A stretch of 64,000 bases of DNA from Leptospira sp. WS4.C2 (GTDB taxonomy: Bacteria > Spirochaetota > Leptospiria > Leptospirales > Leptospiraceae). The stretch covers positions 2,500,001 through 2,564,000 of the forward strand of contig NZ_CP162139.1 of NCBI RefSeq assembly GCF_040833985.1. The letters are read 5' to 3'. Below, piece after piece: positions 49,230 through 58,504 of this stretch. Made by a program: the position numbers and the translations under genes. Under the pieces are notes generated by a model. It was given only the letters and a program-made list of their open reading frames with translations. It ran no database searches and was not told the origin of the DNA. Positions within the stretch are counted from its first letter, which is position 1, and each line of letters opens with the position of its first letter.

Positions 49230-49733
49230 TTACTTTGCGGAAGAAACAAAATCAACGATTTGTTCCAAATCCAAATTCAAAATCAAATGGTCTTCGTATC
49301 TAGATACGGACTCAACCATCTTACTATAGTTTAACGACAAGTCATCAGTTGTATAACTGATAAAATCTTTTTGGATTTTAACAACCTGTTTGACTTCATC
49401 AACGAGAACACCAATTCGCTTTTCATCTAACATAATAACGATGATACGTGATATTGGAAAAATTTCAGAATCAGTTCCGTGGAATCTTTTTTTCAAATCC
49501 ACGATGGGAATGATCTCTCCGCGAAGGTTGATTACACCTAAAATGTAATCATCTACGTTGGGAATCCGAGTGATTAAAACGGGTTTTAAAATTTCATGAA
49601 CCAAGAGCAATCGAATTCCAAAGAATTCTTTATCAATGGTAAATGTGAGAAACTGTTCCAAGTCTCCCAGATCGGACTCTTGTTCCATTTTGGTTTTTTC
49701 CGCCAGGGATGTGAGTAATGTTTCTTGGTCCAT
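49230..49733 (-). CDS. cheW: Chemotaxis coupling protein CheW
   Basis: 167 aa. One SH3-like CheW domain: QFLTFTIDKEFFGIRLLLVHEI, then RIPNVDDYILGVINLRGEI with the conserved NLRG turn, PIVDLKKRF and VDEVKQVV. It links CheA to receptors at the membrane. A 40-residue N-terminal helix precedes the domain. It is 18 nt upstream of cheA and heads cheW-cheA-cheB-cheY. Confidence 0.94.
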   Translation of the reverse strand: MDQETLLTSLAEKTKMEQESDLGDLEQFLTFTIDKEFFGIRLLLVHEILKPVLITRIPNVDDYILGVINLRGEIIPIVDLKKRFHGTDSEIFPISRIIVIMLDEKRIGVLVDEVKQVVKIQKDFISYTTDDLSLNYSKMVESVSRYEDHLILNLDLEQIVDFVSSAK

Positions 49734-49769
49734 ATGCTTCCTGGAATCCTGTCAGAATCCTACATGGAT

Positions 49770-50354
49770 TCAATCTAAAAACGAATGAATCTGGATTTCC
49801 GTAATCATTTTTCCTATTTTTAAATCGTGGTTATCTGCAAGAAATGGGACGGGGAAAAGTTTAGAAAAACTGAGTCCCACTGTTTTCTTTTGGAGTGATT
49901 CTGAATTTAATATGCGATCATAATATCCGCCACCCCGGCCCAATCGGTAGCCTTGTTCATTGAAACCCAAAGCGGGAACGAGAATCAAATCCGCTTCTTC
50001 TACGGAGATCTCCTCATCTCCTATCGGCTCAAATAACCCAATAGAATTCTTTTCAAAGGAACGTGGGCGAAGGAACCGTAAACTTTTTCCCTCCTCCATA
50101 CGTGGAAAGTACCACTCAGCAGAATGTCTGGCCTCAATAAAACCTGTGGGCCTTGGAAGAGGACAGGATTCGATCACAGGAAGTACATCCACTTCATAAA
50201 GAAGGTCGGGAGAGTATGTAATGATTTTTGTTTTTCCCTGCAAAAGCGGAAACAACCTGCGTAAGATGGCCGCTTCATGATCTTCCCTTTCCGGTAGGTT
50301 CGGAAGATTTTTTTTTAGAATTCCTCTAGCATCTTTTTTTGAAATGGGATTCAA
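49770..50354 (-). CDS. 5-formyltetrahydrofolate cyclo-ligase family protein
   Basis: 194 aa. The ATP/substrate motif GRGGGYYDRIL (about residues 139-149) and DLILVPALGFNEQGYRLG are the clearest marks; the N-terminal half has the RLFPLLQGKTKIITY pattern. It turns 5-formyl-THF to 5,10-methenyl-THF with ATP. Its start overlaps the zapA stop by 4 nt, recalling the zapA-6S RNA-ygfA order of E. coli, though no 6S RNA space exists here. Confidence 0.88.
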   Translation of the reverse strand: MNPISKKDARGILKKNLPNLPEREDHEAAILRRLFPLLQGKTKIITYSPDLLYEVDVLPVIESCPLPRPTGFIEARHSAEWYFPRMEEGKSLRFLRPRSFEKNSIGLFEPIGDEEISVEEADLILVPALGFNEQGYRLGRGGGYYDRILNSESLQKKTVGLSFSKLFPVPFLADNHDLKIGKMITEIQIHSFLD

Positions 50355-50668
50355 AAATTGTCCCCAATGATCCCCTCTTCTAATAGAGAAATGATCTTCT
50401 TTGTTCGTTCTTCTAGTTCAGGAATTTCGTTTGCCTTGGCCGAAACTTCTTTCATTTGGAAAAGTTCGTCCGCCAAGTTCAAGGCACATAAAACTGCTAA
50501 TTTGGTTTTGGATGCCGTGGGAAGTGCCTTAGCTAAATCCATTAAACGAAGTTCCACATAATCAGCAACCTCAGAGATATACCCGGAGGATGCTTCACCA
50601 ACAATGGTATAGGTTTCACCAAAGATTTGTTTGGTTATTTTTTGAGGTTGCGGGGCAGACTCTGCCAT
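50351..50668 (-). CDS. zapA: Cell division protein ZapA
   Basis: 105 aa. N-terminal small beta domain (ITKQIFGETYTIVGEASSGYI) followed by the ZapA helix (VADYVELRLMDLAKALP, LAVLCALNLADELFQ) and a C-terminal coiled coil. ZapA tetramers crosslink FtsZ filaments at mid-cell. It overlaps the cyclo-ligase gene and follows a coiled-coil protein gene by 5 nt. Confidence 0.88.
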   Translation of the reverse strand: MAESAPQPQKITKQIFGETYTIVGEASSGYISEVADYVELRLMDLAKALPTASKTKLAVLCALNLADELFQMKEVSAKANEIPELEERTKKIISLLEEGIIGDNF

Positions 50669-50673
50669 AAAAA

Positions 50674-51303
50674 TTACTTAGGATCGTCTTCGATAATTAA
50701 AAAATCATCGTCGTCGTCAGCATCAAAGACACTGATTGCTTCGTCGTCATCGTCAATGATGATGTCATCATCTTCGTCGATGTCAACTGTTGGAACATCT
50801 TCTTCCTGTTCCACAACAAGCTCTTCTTTTTCAAAGGAAGCAGAGGCAGGAGGTTTTTCCAAAACATCTTCTGTTTGGAACTCGGATTCATCTTCATCGA
50901 GTAAGATGATCTCATCATCTTCGTCCGTCGCCAAACTAGGAAGAGCGGCAGCGGCTGCCACAGGTACTACGGGAGAAGAATCTGAGCTAGGTGCTTTGGG
51001 AGCCGAACTTCCTGTTGTAGGAAGTCCATCCAAACGACCGAGGAGTTGGTGGACTTTGGATTCCAAAAGTCCTTCTCTTTCGCGGAGTTGGTTTAACTCG
51101 TCCGTTGCTTCTTGGAGCTGAGTGCGAAGTGTTTTTAGTTCGCGCTCTTTCTCCTCCATTGCGAGCTTCATTTGGTCATTTTCCGCGCGGAGGGATTCGT
51201 TTTCCGTTTCCAGGCGTGCGTTTTCTGTTCTTAGGTCTTGGATTAACTCCAAAGCCTTAACAACTTTACTTTCTAGCTCTTCAATGGTTTCGATTTTTAA
51301 CAT
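50674..51303 (-). CDS. ZapB-like coiled-coil protein with acidic tail
   Basis: 209 aa from ATG 51303. Residues 3-95 are one continuous coiled coil (IEELESKVVKALELIQDLR, ENARLETENESLRAEN). Residues 96-135 are low-complexity Ala/Pro/Ser, and the last 75 are strongly acidic (DEDDDIIIDDDDEA; DADDDDDFLIIEDD). Position directly before zapA suggests a division-associated coil like ZapB. This is an inference from context; sequence alone only supports the coil and acid tail. Confidence 0.72.
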   Translation of the reverse strand: MLKIETIEELESKVVKALELIQDLRTENARLETENESLRAENDQMKLAMEEKERELKTLRTQLQEATDELNQLREREGLLESKVHQLLGRLDGLPTTGSSAPKAPSSDSSPVVPVAAAAALPSLATDEDDEIILLDEDESEFQTEDVLEKPPASASFEKEELVVEQEEDVPTVDIDEDDDIIIDDDDEAISVFDADDDDDFLIIEDDPK

Positions 51304-51360
51304 GATAACAATCCGATGGAATAGAATAGACGAGCTATTCCATTCCAATCAAGCACTAAT

Positions 51361-51714
51361 TTACTTAGCGACTTTGGTTTTTTCAACGATGGCGTTGAAT
51401 ACTTCTTTGTGGTTGTAAGCAAGGTCAGCCAAAGTCTTACGATCTAAGTTGATTCCGTGTGTTTTGAGTGCATGGATGAATTTTGAATAAGACATTCCAT
51501 TTTCTCTCACTGCGGCGTTGATTCTCGTAATCCAAAGTTTACGGAATTCGGACTTTTTCTTTCTACGGTCACGGTATGCCCATTGACCCGCTTTCATTAC
51601 AGCAGATTTTGCTGTTCTGAAAAGTTTAGAACGTCCGCCCCTAAAACCTTTAGCTTTAGCGAGTACTTTCTTTCTACGATTTTTATGAATGGTTCCGTTG
51701 ACTGCGCGTGGCAT
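51361..51714 (-). CDS. rplT: 50S ribosomal protein L20
   Basis: 117 aa, normal length. [40 protein letters not shown] and [20 protein letters not shown] are L20 signatures. It binds 23S rRNA early in assembly and in other bacteria represses its own operon. It is 3 nt after rpmI in the infC-rpmI-rplT block. Confidence 0.98.
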   Translation of the reverse strand: MPRAVNGTIHKNRRKKVLAKAKGFRGGRSKLFRTAKSAVMKAGQWAYRDRRKKKSEFRKLWITRINAAVRENGMSYSKFIHALKTHGINLDRKTLADLAYNHKEVFNAIVEKTKVAK

Positions 51715-51717
51715 CGT

Positions 51718-51918
51718 TTAACCTCCGTAAGGTAGAAGTTTTTCTACACGGTTATAATCGGTTTCATGGATGACGTGCATTCCACGGCTTTGGTGTTTCA
51801 TCTTAGGAGATTTTTTCTCCAAGATATGTCTTCGGAACGCACAACCGCGTTTAATTTTACCAGATTTGGTAAACTTAAAACGTTTGGCTGCTGCCCTATT
51901 TGTCTTCAGCTTATACAT
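51718..51918 (-). CDS. rpmI: 50S ribosomal protein L35
   Basis: 66 aa from ATG 51918 ([17 protein letters not shown]). The [22 protein letters not shown] stretch region is typical of L35. An in-frame start at 51948 lies inside infC and has no family support. It is a small basic protein of the large subunit, 7 nt after infC. Confidence 0.97.
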   Translation of the reverse strand: MYKLKTNRAAAKRFKFTKSGKIKRGCAFRRHILEKKSPKMKHQSRGMHVIHETDYNRVEKLLPYGG

Positions 51919-51925
51919 AGTTGTT

Positions 51926-52489
51926 TTATCCTTTAGGTTTTTCACCAATTGGGTTCATCACGACCACTATCGTCTTTCCGTCGTGTACCGGCATTTTTTC
52001 GGGAGAGGCATGCTCTTTTAGGTCCTCGACAAACCGGTTAACAATATTCATTCCAATTTCAGAGTGAACCATCTCTCTGCCTCGGAATCGAAGAGTCACT
52101 TTTACCTTATCACCCTTTTGCAAGAATTCTAAAGCATGACGCTTCTTAATCTCGAAGTCATGGTTATCAATCCGCGGGCGGATTTTAATTTCTTTCACCG
52201 TGACAACGTGTTGTTTCTTTTTCGCTTCTTTCGTTTTTTTAAGAAGTTCGAATTTGTATTTTCCAAAATCGATCAGCTTACAGACGTGAACATCTTGGTC
52301 TCCCGAGACTTCCACCAAATCAAGGTTAGCTTCTTTAGCTCTCTTCAGAGCTTCTTCCAGAGTAACGATGTCAGATCCTTCGTCAGAGACGAGACGGATT
52401 GATGCTACATTGGTAATTTGTTCGTTAATTCTGATGTGGGCGAATTTATCTTGGTTTGGGTTCCCTCTAGGGTTGGGCCGTTTCTGCAT
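51926..52489 (-). CDS. infC: Translation initiation factor IF-3
   Basis: 187 aa. N-terminal domain ([38 protein letters not shown]) and C-terminal domain ([30 protein letters not shown]) joined by a lysine-rich linker. It checks start-codon pairing on the 30S subunit. The start here is an ordinary ATG with GGAG 6 nt upstream, not the AUU used for autocontrol in E. coli. It lies 88 nt after the unknown gene that separates it from thrS. Confidence 0.97.
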   Translation of the reverse strand: MQKRPNPRGNPNQDKFAHIRINEQITNVASIRLVSDEGSDIVTLEEALKRAKEANLDLVEVSGDQDVHVCKLIDFGKYKFELLKKTKEAKKKQHVVTVKEIKIRPRIDNHDFEIKKRHALEFLQKGDKVKVTLRFRGREMVHSEIGMNIVNRFVEDLKEHASPEKMPVHDGKTIVVVMNPIGEKPKG

Positions 52490-52577
52490 TCAGTCTCCGA
52501 AATTTCTTTCAATTTCCAATTTCGGCACAAAATCCAGGCGAGCAAGTACATTTCTTTACAAATTGCCCGGGGACAGG

Positions 52578-53495
52578 CTAAAGAGATCCGGAGGGGCCTT
52601 CCCAAACAACAAGCTCTAAATACAAACAAGTGGAATCTAAAATTTCGGGCAAAATGGGAGCCAGAGAGACTAAATCCCCGTGATTCCCCATTCCCATACA
52701 AGAACCTCCATGACAAAGTTGGCCCTCTTCGTTGTATACGGCGTATTGGATCAAATGATCGAAGGCTTTTGTACTTTGTCTGGGAGATTGAGATTGGACT
52801 AAAGCAAGATAGGTCAATCCTTCGCTTTGTCTCCGTTCCAGCCGGATGCGAACTCGGTTTTCTTTGGTGAGGGGCTCTGTGGCCAAAAGGAGATCCCCTT
52901 TTCCGGGATTCCATTTTTGAAAACTATAGGATCCGACCAAACCGCCGTCCCGCTTCCATTCATATTTGGTTTCTGTTTTCGGCTTTTGTTTGGATAAAAC
53001 CATAGCTTCTTTCGGCCTCGGGTCTTCCCATCCATAAGAAGTGATCCAAACAGAAGCACGCGCAATTTCTGAAATAGGAAAAGGAAAACGGCTCCAAAGA
53101 CCTGGAACATCGTAACTCTCCCAAGGTTGGATGATGTGTTCGCAAGTTTGGCTGGAGAGAAGTCGGTTTCTGGCATCATAAAAGGCTGCAACCACATAGA
53201 GAACCACTGGCGAACCGCCTAGGTTTTGTCCTCCAGTGATGACGATGCTCGGACAATCAAACTTTAGGTCCCGACCAAGCCCATCTACAAATTGCATGGG
53301 GCTTACCTTCCAACCAACCGTCAAACCTTCCGCAAAAGGAAGAAGTTGCATCGGAATGGCGTCGAACGCATCACGGGCGTCATACGGTGGATGGATGGGT
53401 AAATCCAAGTAGTATGCAACCGGTTCGGCTTGTTTGGCGGTGATCAGGTTTTGGGACACTGGAGGGATCGTAACTCTCCCCCAGGTGTTAGTCAA
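52578..53495 (-). CDS. Hypothetical protein between thrS and infC
   Basis: 305 aa from TTG at 53495 (GTG at 53459 is an alternative), no signal or membrane helix. It looks beta-rich with many Trp and Tyr (VWITSYGWEDP, TKYEWKRDGG) and a Cys/Gly stretch near the end (GQLCHGGSCMGMGNHG). The segment WKRDGGLVGSYSFQKW may be a DUF4912-like strand pair, but I do not recognise the protein with any certainty. It starts 13 nt after thrS, so it is cotranscribed with the translation genes. Confidence 0.65.
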   Translation of the reverse strand: MTNTWGRVTIPPVSQNLITAKQAEPVAYYLDLPIHPPYDARDAFDAIPMQLLPFAEGLTVGWKVSPMQFVDGLGRDLKFDCPSIVITGGQNLGGSPVVLYVVAAFYDARNRLLSSQTCEHIIQPWESYDVPGLWSRFPFPISEIARASVWITSYGWEDPRPKEAMVLSKQKPKTETKYEWKRDGGLVGSYSFQKWNPGKGDLLLATEPLTKENRVRIRLERRQSEGLTYLALVQSQSPRQSTKAFDHLIQYAVYNEEGQLCHGGSCMGMGNHGDLVSLAPILPEILDSTCLYLELVVWEGPSGSL

Positions 53496-53508
53496 GAAAT
53501 TTCTTTCT

Positions 53509-55422
53509 TTAGAGATCGCCCTTTAAAAGAGAAAGGAATCCATCACGAGAAACGGTTTCTGTTTTTTCTTCACCCATACGTCGGAAAGAAATGGATCCTG
53601 CTTCTCTTTCTTTATCCCCTAAAATCAAAGTGTAACTGCTTCGTTTTAGGATGGAATCCCTAATTTTACTACCGATCTTTTCGTTTCGAATATCCAGTTC
53701 GACTCGAAAACCCTGCATTACCAAATCCTGATGTACTTCTTTAGCATAATCACTATGAATTTCTGCCACAGTTAAGACACGGATTTGTGTCGGATTGAGC
53801 CAGAGTGGAAACTTTCCTTCGAAGTGTTCGATAAGAATTCCAATAAACCTTTCGAGGGATCCATAGATGGCCCTGTGGATCATCACAGGTGCATGTTTTT
53901 TTCCATCAGAACCTGTGAAATCGAGCTCAAAGCGACTCGGCATAGAAAAGTCAATTTGAACCGTTCCGCATTGCCAAAGTCTTCCCAGTGAATCCTTAAT
54001 ATTGAATTCAATTTTTGGGCCATAAAAAGCTCCGTCCCCTTCCTTGATTCCGTATTCGATTCCTTTTTTCTTTAAGGCATCGTGTAACGCTTGTGTCGCG
54101 AGGTTCCAATCTTCATCGCTTCCTTGAGACTTTTCTGGTCTTGTCGCAATAAAAGTTTTGAATTCAGTAAATCCAAATTTTTTATACACATCAAAAGTAA
54201 AGTCGATGATGTCTTCTACTTCGGATTCTACTTTTTCGAGGGGTGCATATATATGGGCATCATCTTGGGTGAAGGCACGGACACGAAAGAGTCCATGTAA
54301 AACACCGGACATTTCATGCCTATGGACATTTCCCAGCTCCATAAACCTGAGAGGGAGTTCTCTATAGGAATGCATATGGTATTTATAAATCAAACAACAT
54401 CCAGGACAGTTCATGGGTTTGACTGCAAATTCACTTTCATCGATGTCAGTGAAATACATGTTTTCCTTAAAATTGTCCCAGTGGCCCGACTTCTTCCAAA
54501 GGCTGGAATTTAAGATGGCAGGAGTTTTAATTTCCTGATACCCACGACGAAAACATTCTTCCCGGATGTAGGAAGCAAGGGTATTCCAAAGAACAGTTCC
54601 TTTCGGATGCCAAAAAGGAAATCCAGGAGCTTCGTCTTGGAAACTAAATAGATCGAGTTCTTTTCCAAGTTTTCTGTGGTCTCTTTTTTTTGCTTCCTCA
54701 ATGAGAAAGATATATTCGTCTAACTGCTTTTTGGTGGGGAAAGACACACCATAAATACGAGTGAGTTGTTTGTTTTTGGAGTCACCCTTCCAATAGGCAC
54801 CCGAGATGGCGGTGAGTTTGAAGGCTTTGAGTTGGCCAGTTCTTGCCACATGGGGTCCGCGACAAAGGTCGTACCACTCACCTTGTCCATATAACGAAAC
54901 CGATGCGGAATCGAATCCTTGGATGAGTTCTACTTTATAAGGTTCATTTTCATTTTGGAATTTTTTTATGGCTTCTTCTTTAGAAAGTTCCCATCTTTTG
55001 ACAACGAGGTCTTCCTTAACTATCTTTGCCATTTCGGCTTCGATTTTGGGAAGGTCTTCTTGTGTTAAAACTGTATCCCCAAAGTCGATATCATAAAAGA
55101 AAAAACCAGGACCGTTGTCGATCACAGGGCCTACCGTTAGGCGTGCCTCTGGCCAAAGGCGTTGGGCCGCCATACCGAGTAAATGGGCAGAAGAATGGTG
55201 GAAAACTTCTTTTCCTTCTGTGTCATCAAAGGTGAGAAATTTTACCGTAGTGTTTGTCTCAGGGACAAAAGATAGGTCTACTGTGCGACCATCGGACAAT
55301 ACAACGGCAAGAGCTTTCTCTTTCAAGAAAGGCAGTTGGGTCTGGATGAAATCAGAAAAGGATTTACCAGACTCTAGTTCTTTGGAACTTCCATCAGGTA
55401 GTGTGATTGTAAGTGCTGCCAT
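53509..55422 (-). CDS. thrS: Threonyl-tRNA synthetase
   Basis: 637 aa from ATG 55422; a GTG eight codons upstream is less likely because family proteins start near [12 protein letters not shown]. Order: TGS domain (1-60), editing domain with HHSSAHLLG, class II catalytic core with MNCPGCC (zinc cysteine), [12 protein letters not shown] and motif 3 near [13 protein letters not shown], then the anticodon-binding domain. It charges tRNA-Thr and clears Ser-tRNA-Thr. Confidence 0.97.
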   Translation of the reverse strand: MAALTITLPDGSSKELESGKSFSDFIQTQLPFLKEKALAVVLSDGRTVDLSFVPETNTTVKFLTFDDTEGKEVFHHSSAHLLGMAAQRLWPEARLTVGPVIDNGPGFFFYDIDFGDTVLTQEDLPKIEAEMAKIVKEDLVVKRWELSKEEAIKKFQNENEPYKVELIQGFDSASVSLYGQGEWYDLCRGPHVARTGQLKAFKLTAISGAYWKGDSKNKQLTRIYGVSFPTKKQLDEYIFLIEEAKKRDHRKLGKELDLFSFQDEAPGFPFWHPKGTVLWNTLASYIREECFRRGYQEIKTPAILNSSLWKKSGHWDNFKENMYFTDIDESEFAVKPMNCPGCCLIYKYHMHSYRELPLRFMELGNVHRHEMSGVLHGLFRVRAFTQDDAHIYAPLEKVESEVEDIIDFTFDVYKKFGFTEFKTFIATRPEKSQGSDEDWNLATQALHDALKKKGIEYGIKEGDGAFYGPKIEFNIKDSLGRLWQCGTVQIDFSMPSRFELDFTGSDGKKHAPVMIHRAIYGSLERFIGILIEHFEGKFPLWLNPTQIRVLTVAEIHSDYAKEVHQDLVMQGFRVELDIRNEKIGSKIRDSILKRSSYTLILGDKEREAGSISFRRMGEEKTETVSRDGFLSLLKGDL

Positions 55423-55471
55423 AATTCTATACCCAAGTTTTCGCACGCACCCTCTCTCGAAAAGTAAAGTT

Positions 55472-56065
55472 TTACCAAAGTCTACCGGATTCCAATGATT
55501 CTATTATTTTCCGAAAACTATCTTCCACCGATTCTTTCCGACCAAATCCTCCCGCTTCCTCCAGGACAATAAATCCATGCAGAAGGGAACGTAAAATCCG
55601 TATCTTATGAACTGCCGATTCGTCCAAAACCGGAAACCGGAAGACCTCCAAACATAGATCCAAAAAACGATCTCCGAGTGGTTTTAGTTCTGGATCTAAC
55701 TCTGTGGATTCAATGGTGAGTGGATAAAACTCTGGATGGGTCTTCGCAAAATTTCTATAAACATTCAAAAAATCAGGAATTCGATTTTCGACAGAATTTT
55801 GATTTTTAATTTTAAGATACAGCCTGTCCCCTAACAACTGCATGGACCTGCGTTTCATTTCACGGCGTATTTCCTCCATATCTTGGATATGGTTGTAAAG
55901 AGAGGGGGTTCGAATTCCCAAGATTTCCGCAAGTTTTGCTAACCGAAATTCGCTCCATCCCTCTTCTGCAATCAAATCCCAGGCTCTGTCCAAAACCAAA
56001 TCACGAGTGATCTGTGTTTGGCCTTTTTTGGGACGGCCCGGTTTGTGTTTTATTTTTTTTGCCAT
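55472..56065 (-). CDS. TetR-family transcriptional regulator
   Basis: 197 aa. The N-terminal helix-turn-helix ([36 protein letters not shown]) is that of TetR proteins; the C-terminal part (TetR_C_33/WHG-like, [15 protein letters not shown]) binds a ligand. A basic arm ([14 protein letters not shown]) precedes the helix-turn-helix. It lies downstream of, and overlaps by 16 nt, the hydrolase gene, whose promoter holds two perfect inverted repeats, so it probably represses its own operon. Confidence 0.88.
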   Translation of the reverse strand: MAKKIKHKPGRPKKGQTQITRDLVLDRAWDLIAEEGWSEFRLAKLAEILGIRTPSLYNHIQDMEEIRREMKRRSMQLLGDRLYLKIKNQNSVENRIPDFLNVYRNFAKTHPEFYPLTIESTELDPELKPLGDRFLDLCLEVFRFPVLDESAVHKIRILRSLLHGFIVLEEAGGFGRKESVEDSFRKIIESLESGRLW

Positions 56066-56940
56066 AACTTTTGTATGTCGGAATGAAACCGAGTAGGATC
56101 TTCCACAAAAGGATAATGCCCTGCTCCTTCATACATTTGTTTTTCACCACCGAGAGTTTTGGCAATCCATTCGGCCTCTTCTTCAGGAGAATCAAAGTCG
56201 GGATCTTTTGTTCCCATCACTACGATTACATTTCCCGAAACTATAGTTAAAGCCGCCTCACATTCGTTTTTTGAGGCTAGTAACATAGACCTAACAGCAG
56301 CCATACGGCCATCTTCCGACAAATTGTTTTTAAGTTTTTCTGAACGTTCCTTTAAATCTTTCGGAGGATAAACTGGAAAAAGAGATTCATAAAACGAAAC
56401 CCAAGCACTTGGACCCCAGGGACCACGAAAAGCCAGTTGGATTAATGTTTTCATTCCGAAAGACAAAGGTGATTTGTCTCGAACAAAGGGACCGGACAAT
56501 ACAAGGCCAAGAACTCTCGTTTTTTCCATAGAACGAATGTACACGGCCGATGCTGCCGTCATCGAATTGGCAATGATATATACGTTTTGTAAGTCTTTCT
56601 CTCGAATAAAAGCGAGAATGTCTTCTGCAGTTTCTTTGGGGCCATAGGAAGAAAAACTAACATCGGATTCTCCAAGCCCTCGTAAATCAAAACTATATAC
56701 AGAATTTTCTTTTGCTAAAAGTAAACTCAATTCAAAGTAACTTTCTTTTCTGTCACCAATTCCTGGTAATAAGATCAGGTTTCGTTTTCCATCTCCAGTT
56801 TTCGAATAAGCAACTTTACCTTCTTTTGTCTGAAAATAAGAAGTTGTGATTGGAGATCCGAGTAGTGAACCATTCATCCAAAAAAGGTAAGGAAACAAAA
56901 TTAGGTAGAAGAGGCCAAGTTTGTGGTAGATTTCTTTCAT
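56050..56940 (-). CDS. Alpha/beta hydrolase, membrane-anchored
   Basis: 296 aa. An N-terminal helix (LFYLILFPYLFWMNGSLLG) suggests anchoring or export. LLPGIGDRKESY gives the oxyanion part, SFDLRGLGESD the typical strand-turn, and the nucleophile elbow is IANSMTAA (S126) instead of the usual GHSMGG. The late histidine is in GAGHYPFVED. An esterase or lipase-like role is likely. The start has no ribosome site and begins one base from the first inverted repeat. Confidence 0.85.
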   Translation of the reverse strand: MKEIYHKLGLFYLILFPYLFWMNGSLLGSPITTSYFQTKEGKVAYSKTGDGKRNLILLPGIGDRKESYFELSLLLAKENSVYSFDLRGLGESDVSFSSYGPKETAEDILAFIREKDLQNVYIIANSMTAASAVYIRSMEKTRVLGLVLSGPFVRDKSPLSFGMKTLIQLAFRGPWGPSAWVSFYESLFPVYPPKDLKERSEKLKNNLSEDGRMAAVRSMLLASKNECEAALTIVSGNVIVVMGTKDPDFDSPEEEAEWIAKTLGGEKQMYEGAGHYPFVEDPTRFHSDIQKLWQKK

Positions 56941-56941
56941 A

Positions 56942-56960
56942 AAACTAATGATATTAGTTT
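56942..56960. promoter_or_regulatory. Inverted repeat, likely TetR operator (site 1)
   Basis: AAACTAAT-gat-ATTAGTTT, a perfect 8-bp inverted repeat centred at 56951. It shares its half-site with a second repeat centred 22 bp away. It lies directly before the hydrolase start codon and upstream of the TetR gene in the same operon. Autorepression is an inference. Confidence 0.75.
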
Positions 56961-56964
56961 ATTT

Positions 56965-56981
56965 AACTAATGCAATTAGTT
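56965..56981. promoter_or_regulatory. Inverted repeat, likely TetR operator (site 2)
   Basis: AACTAAT-gca-ATTAGTT, a perfect 7-bp inverted repeat centred at 56973 with the same half-site and 3-nt spacer as site 1. Two helical turns separate the centres, so two dimers would sit on one face of the DNA. The rest of the gap to 57095 contains a TTGACA at 56993 but no convincing matching -10. Confidence 0.75.
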
Positions 56982-57094
56982 TTTTACTTGTTTTGACAAA
57001 AATCAGGTCAATTTTCCCAAAACCCTAACTTTTCTGACTTGCCCTGACCTTAGAGAGATTGGATTCTTAAATTACCTAAAAAGTGCGGTGATTC

Positions 57095-58453
57095 ATGTCC
57101 ATTGTTACCTTCGAAGACAAAGAAAATTTTTCCTTAGAAACAAACAAACCGGGAGCCACGATTCTTGAGACGGCCCTCAAACACGATTACCCACTCTACC
57201 ACCTCTGCGGAGGAAATGCTAAATGTACAACCTGTCGGGTGTTTATCACAGAAGGTCTAGACCATCTGAGTCATCGAAATGACAGAGAACAAACACTAGC
57301 AGATCGGAAGGGTTGGCCTTCGGAGATTCGGCTCGCATGCCAAACAGAAGTTTTTGGTGATGTATCGCTCAGACGGATCATCAAAGACAATAAAGATTTA
57401 AAAACAGTAACCAGTGAATCCAAATCTTCAAAAACAGGGGAAGAGTGTTATGCGGTAATTCTTTTTCTTGATATCAAAGGGTTCACTGCATTTACCGAAG
57501 CAAGCCTTCCTTATGATGTTGTTTTTGTTCTCAACCGTTTCTTTCAAGAAATGAGTGAACCAATTCTGAACAATGGAGGGGGAATCGATAAATTTATCGG
57601 AGATGGAATTTTGGCTTTTTTCCAAATCAAAAACAAAGACCAACTAAAAACGGCAAACGAACAAAGTCTCAAAGAAGCAAAACGTGAGACCATTCATTCC
57701 GCAATCCGAGCATGTCTACGTATGTTTGACCAATTAAAAAAATTCAATTTAGAAATGAAGGATAGGTTTAATTTTACTTTTGACATCCGCATTGGTCTTC
57801 ATGCAGGAAATGTAATTTACGGGGACATTGGACATTCGGAATACAAAAGCCAAACGGTTCTTGGCGATACTGTGAATGTGGCAAGCCGTCTCGAAGCATT
57901 GAATAAAAAAACAAATACTCAGTTTTTAGTCTCAGATGAAATTTACAATTTGATTGGTTCTTCCCTTTCTGTGAATAAAAAAGTAATCACAAGGTTACGG
58001 GGAAAGTCAGAGAAGATGACTGCCTATTCTGTACTTGGATTTAGGAAACCTGATCCCATCTTAGAAATTCAAAAATCTTTTGATCATGTTTTAGAATACA
58101 ATCCTCATTGGATCGAAAGTTATCTTCAAAAATTGGAAAACTTCACCAAGGAAAATACAACGCCAAACCAGATTGCAGATGAAGGAAAATCTCCCATTTC
58201 GCAAGCCGAGTTTTTAAACTCCATCGAATCCATTATTGAAAAGTTAGGGAATCCCATCTCTTTAAAAAAAGAAGTTTCAAAACTTGCGGACATTTACGAA
58301 TCCATTGGCATCACCAAGAAAGAATTTCCAAAACTGGTTCCTATTCTTCTATCAACTCTCCGAGAAAACCTTCCTTCGGAGTGGAACCCAAGTTTAGAAG
58401 CCATTTGGACCCAAGTCATCACGGATTTGACCATAGAAACCATTGAATCTTAA
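57095..58453 (+). CDS. Adenylate cyclase with N-terminal [2Fe-2S] ferredoxin domain
   Basis: 452 aa. Residues 1-95 are a ferredoxin with C38-x5-C44-x2-C47 and C82, the adrenodoxin-type spacing. Residues about 118-315 are a class III cyclase: metal aspartates D126 (LFLDIKGFTAF) and D170 (DKFIGDGIL), purine lysine K166, and GDTVNVASRLEAL with the transition-state Asn and Arg. The Lys plus Thr (QTVLGD) pair fits bacterial ATP-using cyclases. Residues 320-452 are helical and unidentified. No membrane segment is present. It leads a likely operon with the next two genes. Confidence 0.93.
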   Translation: MSIVTFEDKENFSLETNKPGATILETALKHDYPLYHLCGGNAKCTTCRVFITEGLDHLSHRNDREQTLADRKGWPSEIRLACQTEVFGDVSLRRIIKDNKDLKTVTSESKSSKTGEECYAVILFLDIKGFTAFTEASLPYDVVFVLNRFFQEMSEPILNNGGGIDKFIGDGILAFFQIKNKDQLKTANEQSLKEAKRETIHSAIRACLRMFDQLKKFNLEMKDRFNFTFDIRIGLHAGNVIYGDIGHSEYKSQTVLGDTVNVASRLEALNKKTNTQFLVSDEIYNLIGSSLSVNKKVITRLRGKSEKMTAYSVLGFRKPDPILEIQKSFDHVLEYNPHWIESYLQKLENFTKENTTPNQIADEGKSPISQAEFLNSIESIIEKLGNPISLKKEVSKLADIYESIGITKKEFPKLVPILLSTLRENLPSEWNPSLEAIWTQVITDLTIETIES

Positions 58454-58504
58454 AATGACCTTGCCTTGGGAAAGGAACAATGCCTTTTAATTAGATAAGT
58501 ATCA

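Noticed and set aside
50627..51121. A Ser-rich open frame on the plus strand
   Set aside because: It mirrors the acidic tail of the coiled-coil gene and overlaps zapA; no independent coding evidence.
52405..52914. Overlapping open frames on both strands between infC and the unknown gene
   Set aside because: They cross the start of infC and the end of the 305-aa gene and have no start site or recognisable domain.
56993..57021. TTGACA as -35 box for the cyclase gene
   Set aside because: No acceptable -10 lies 16-18 nt downstream; the match may be chance.
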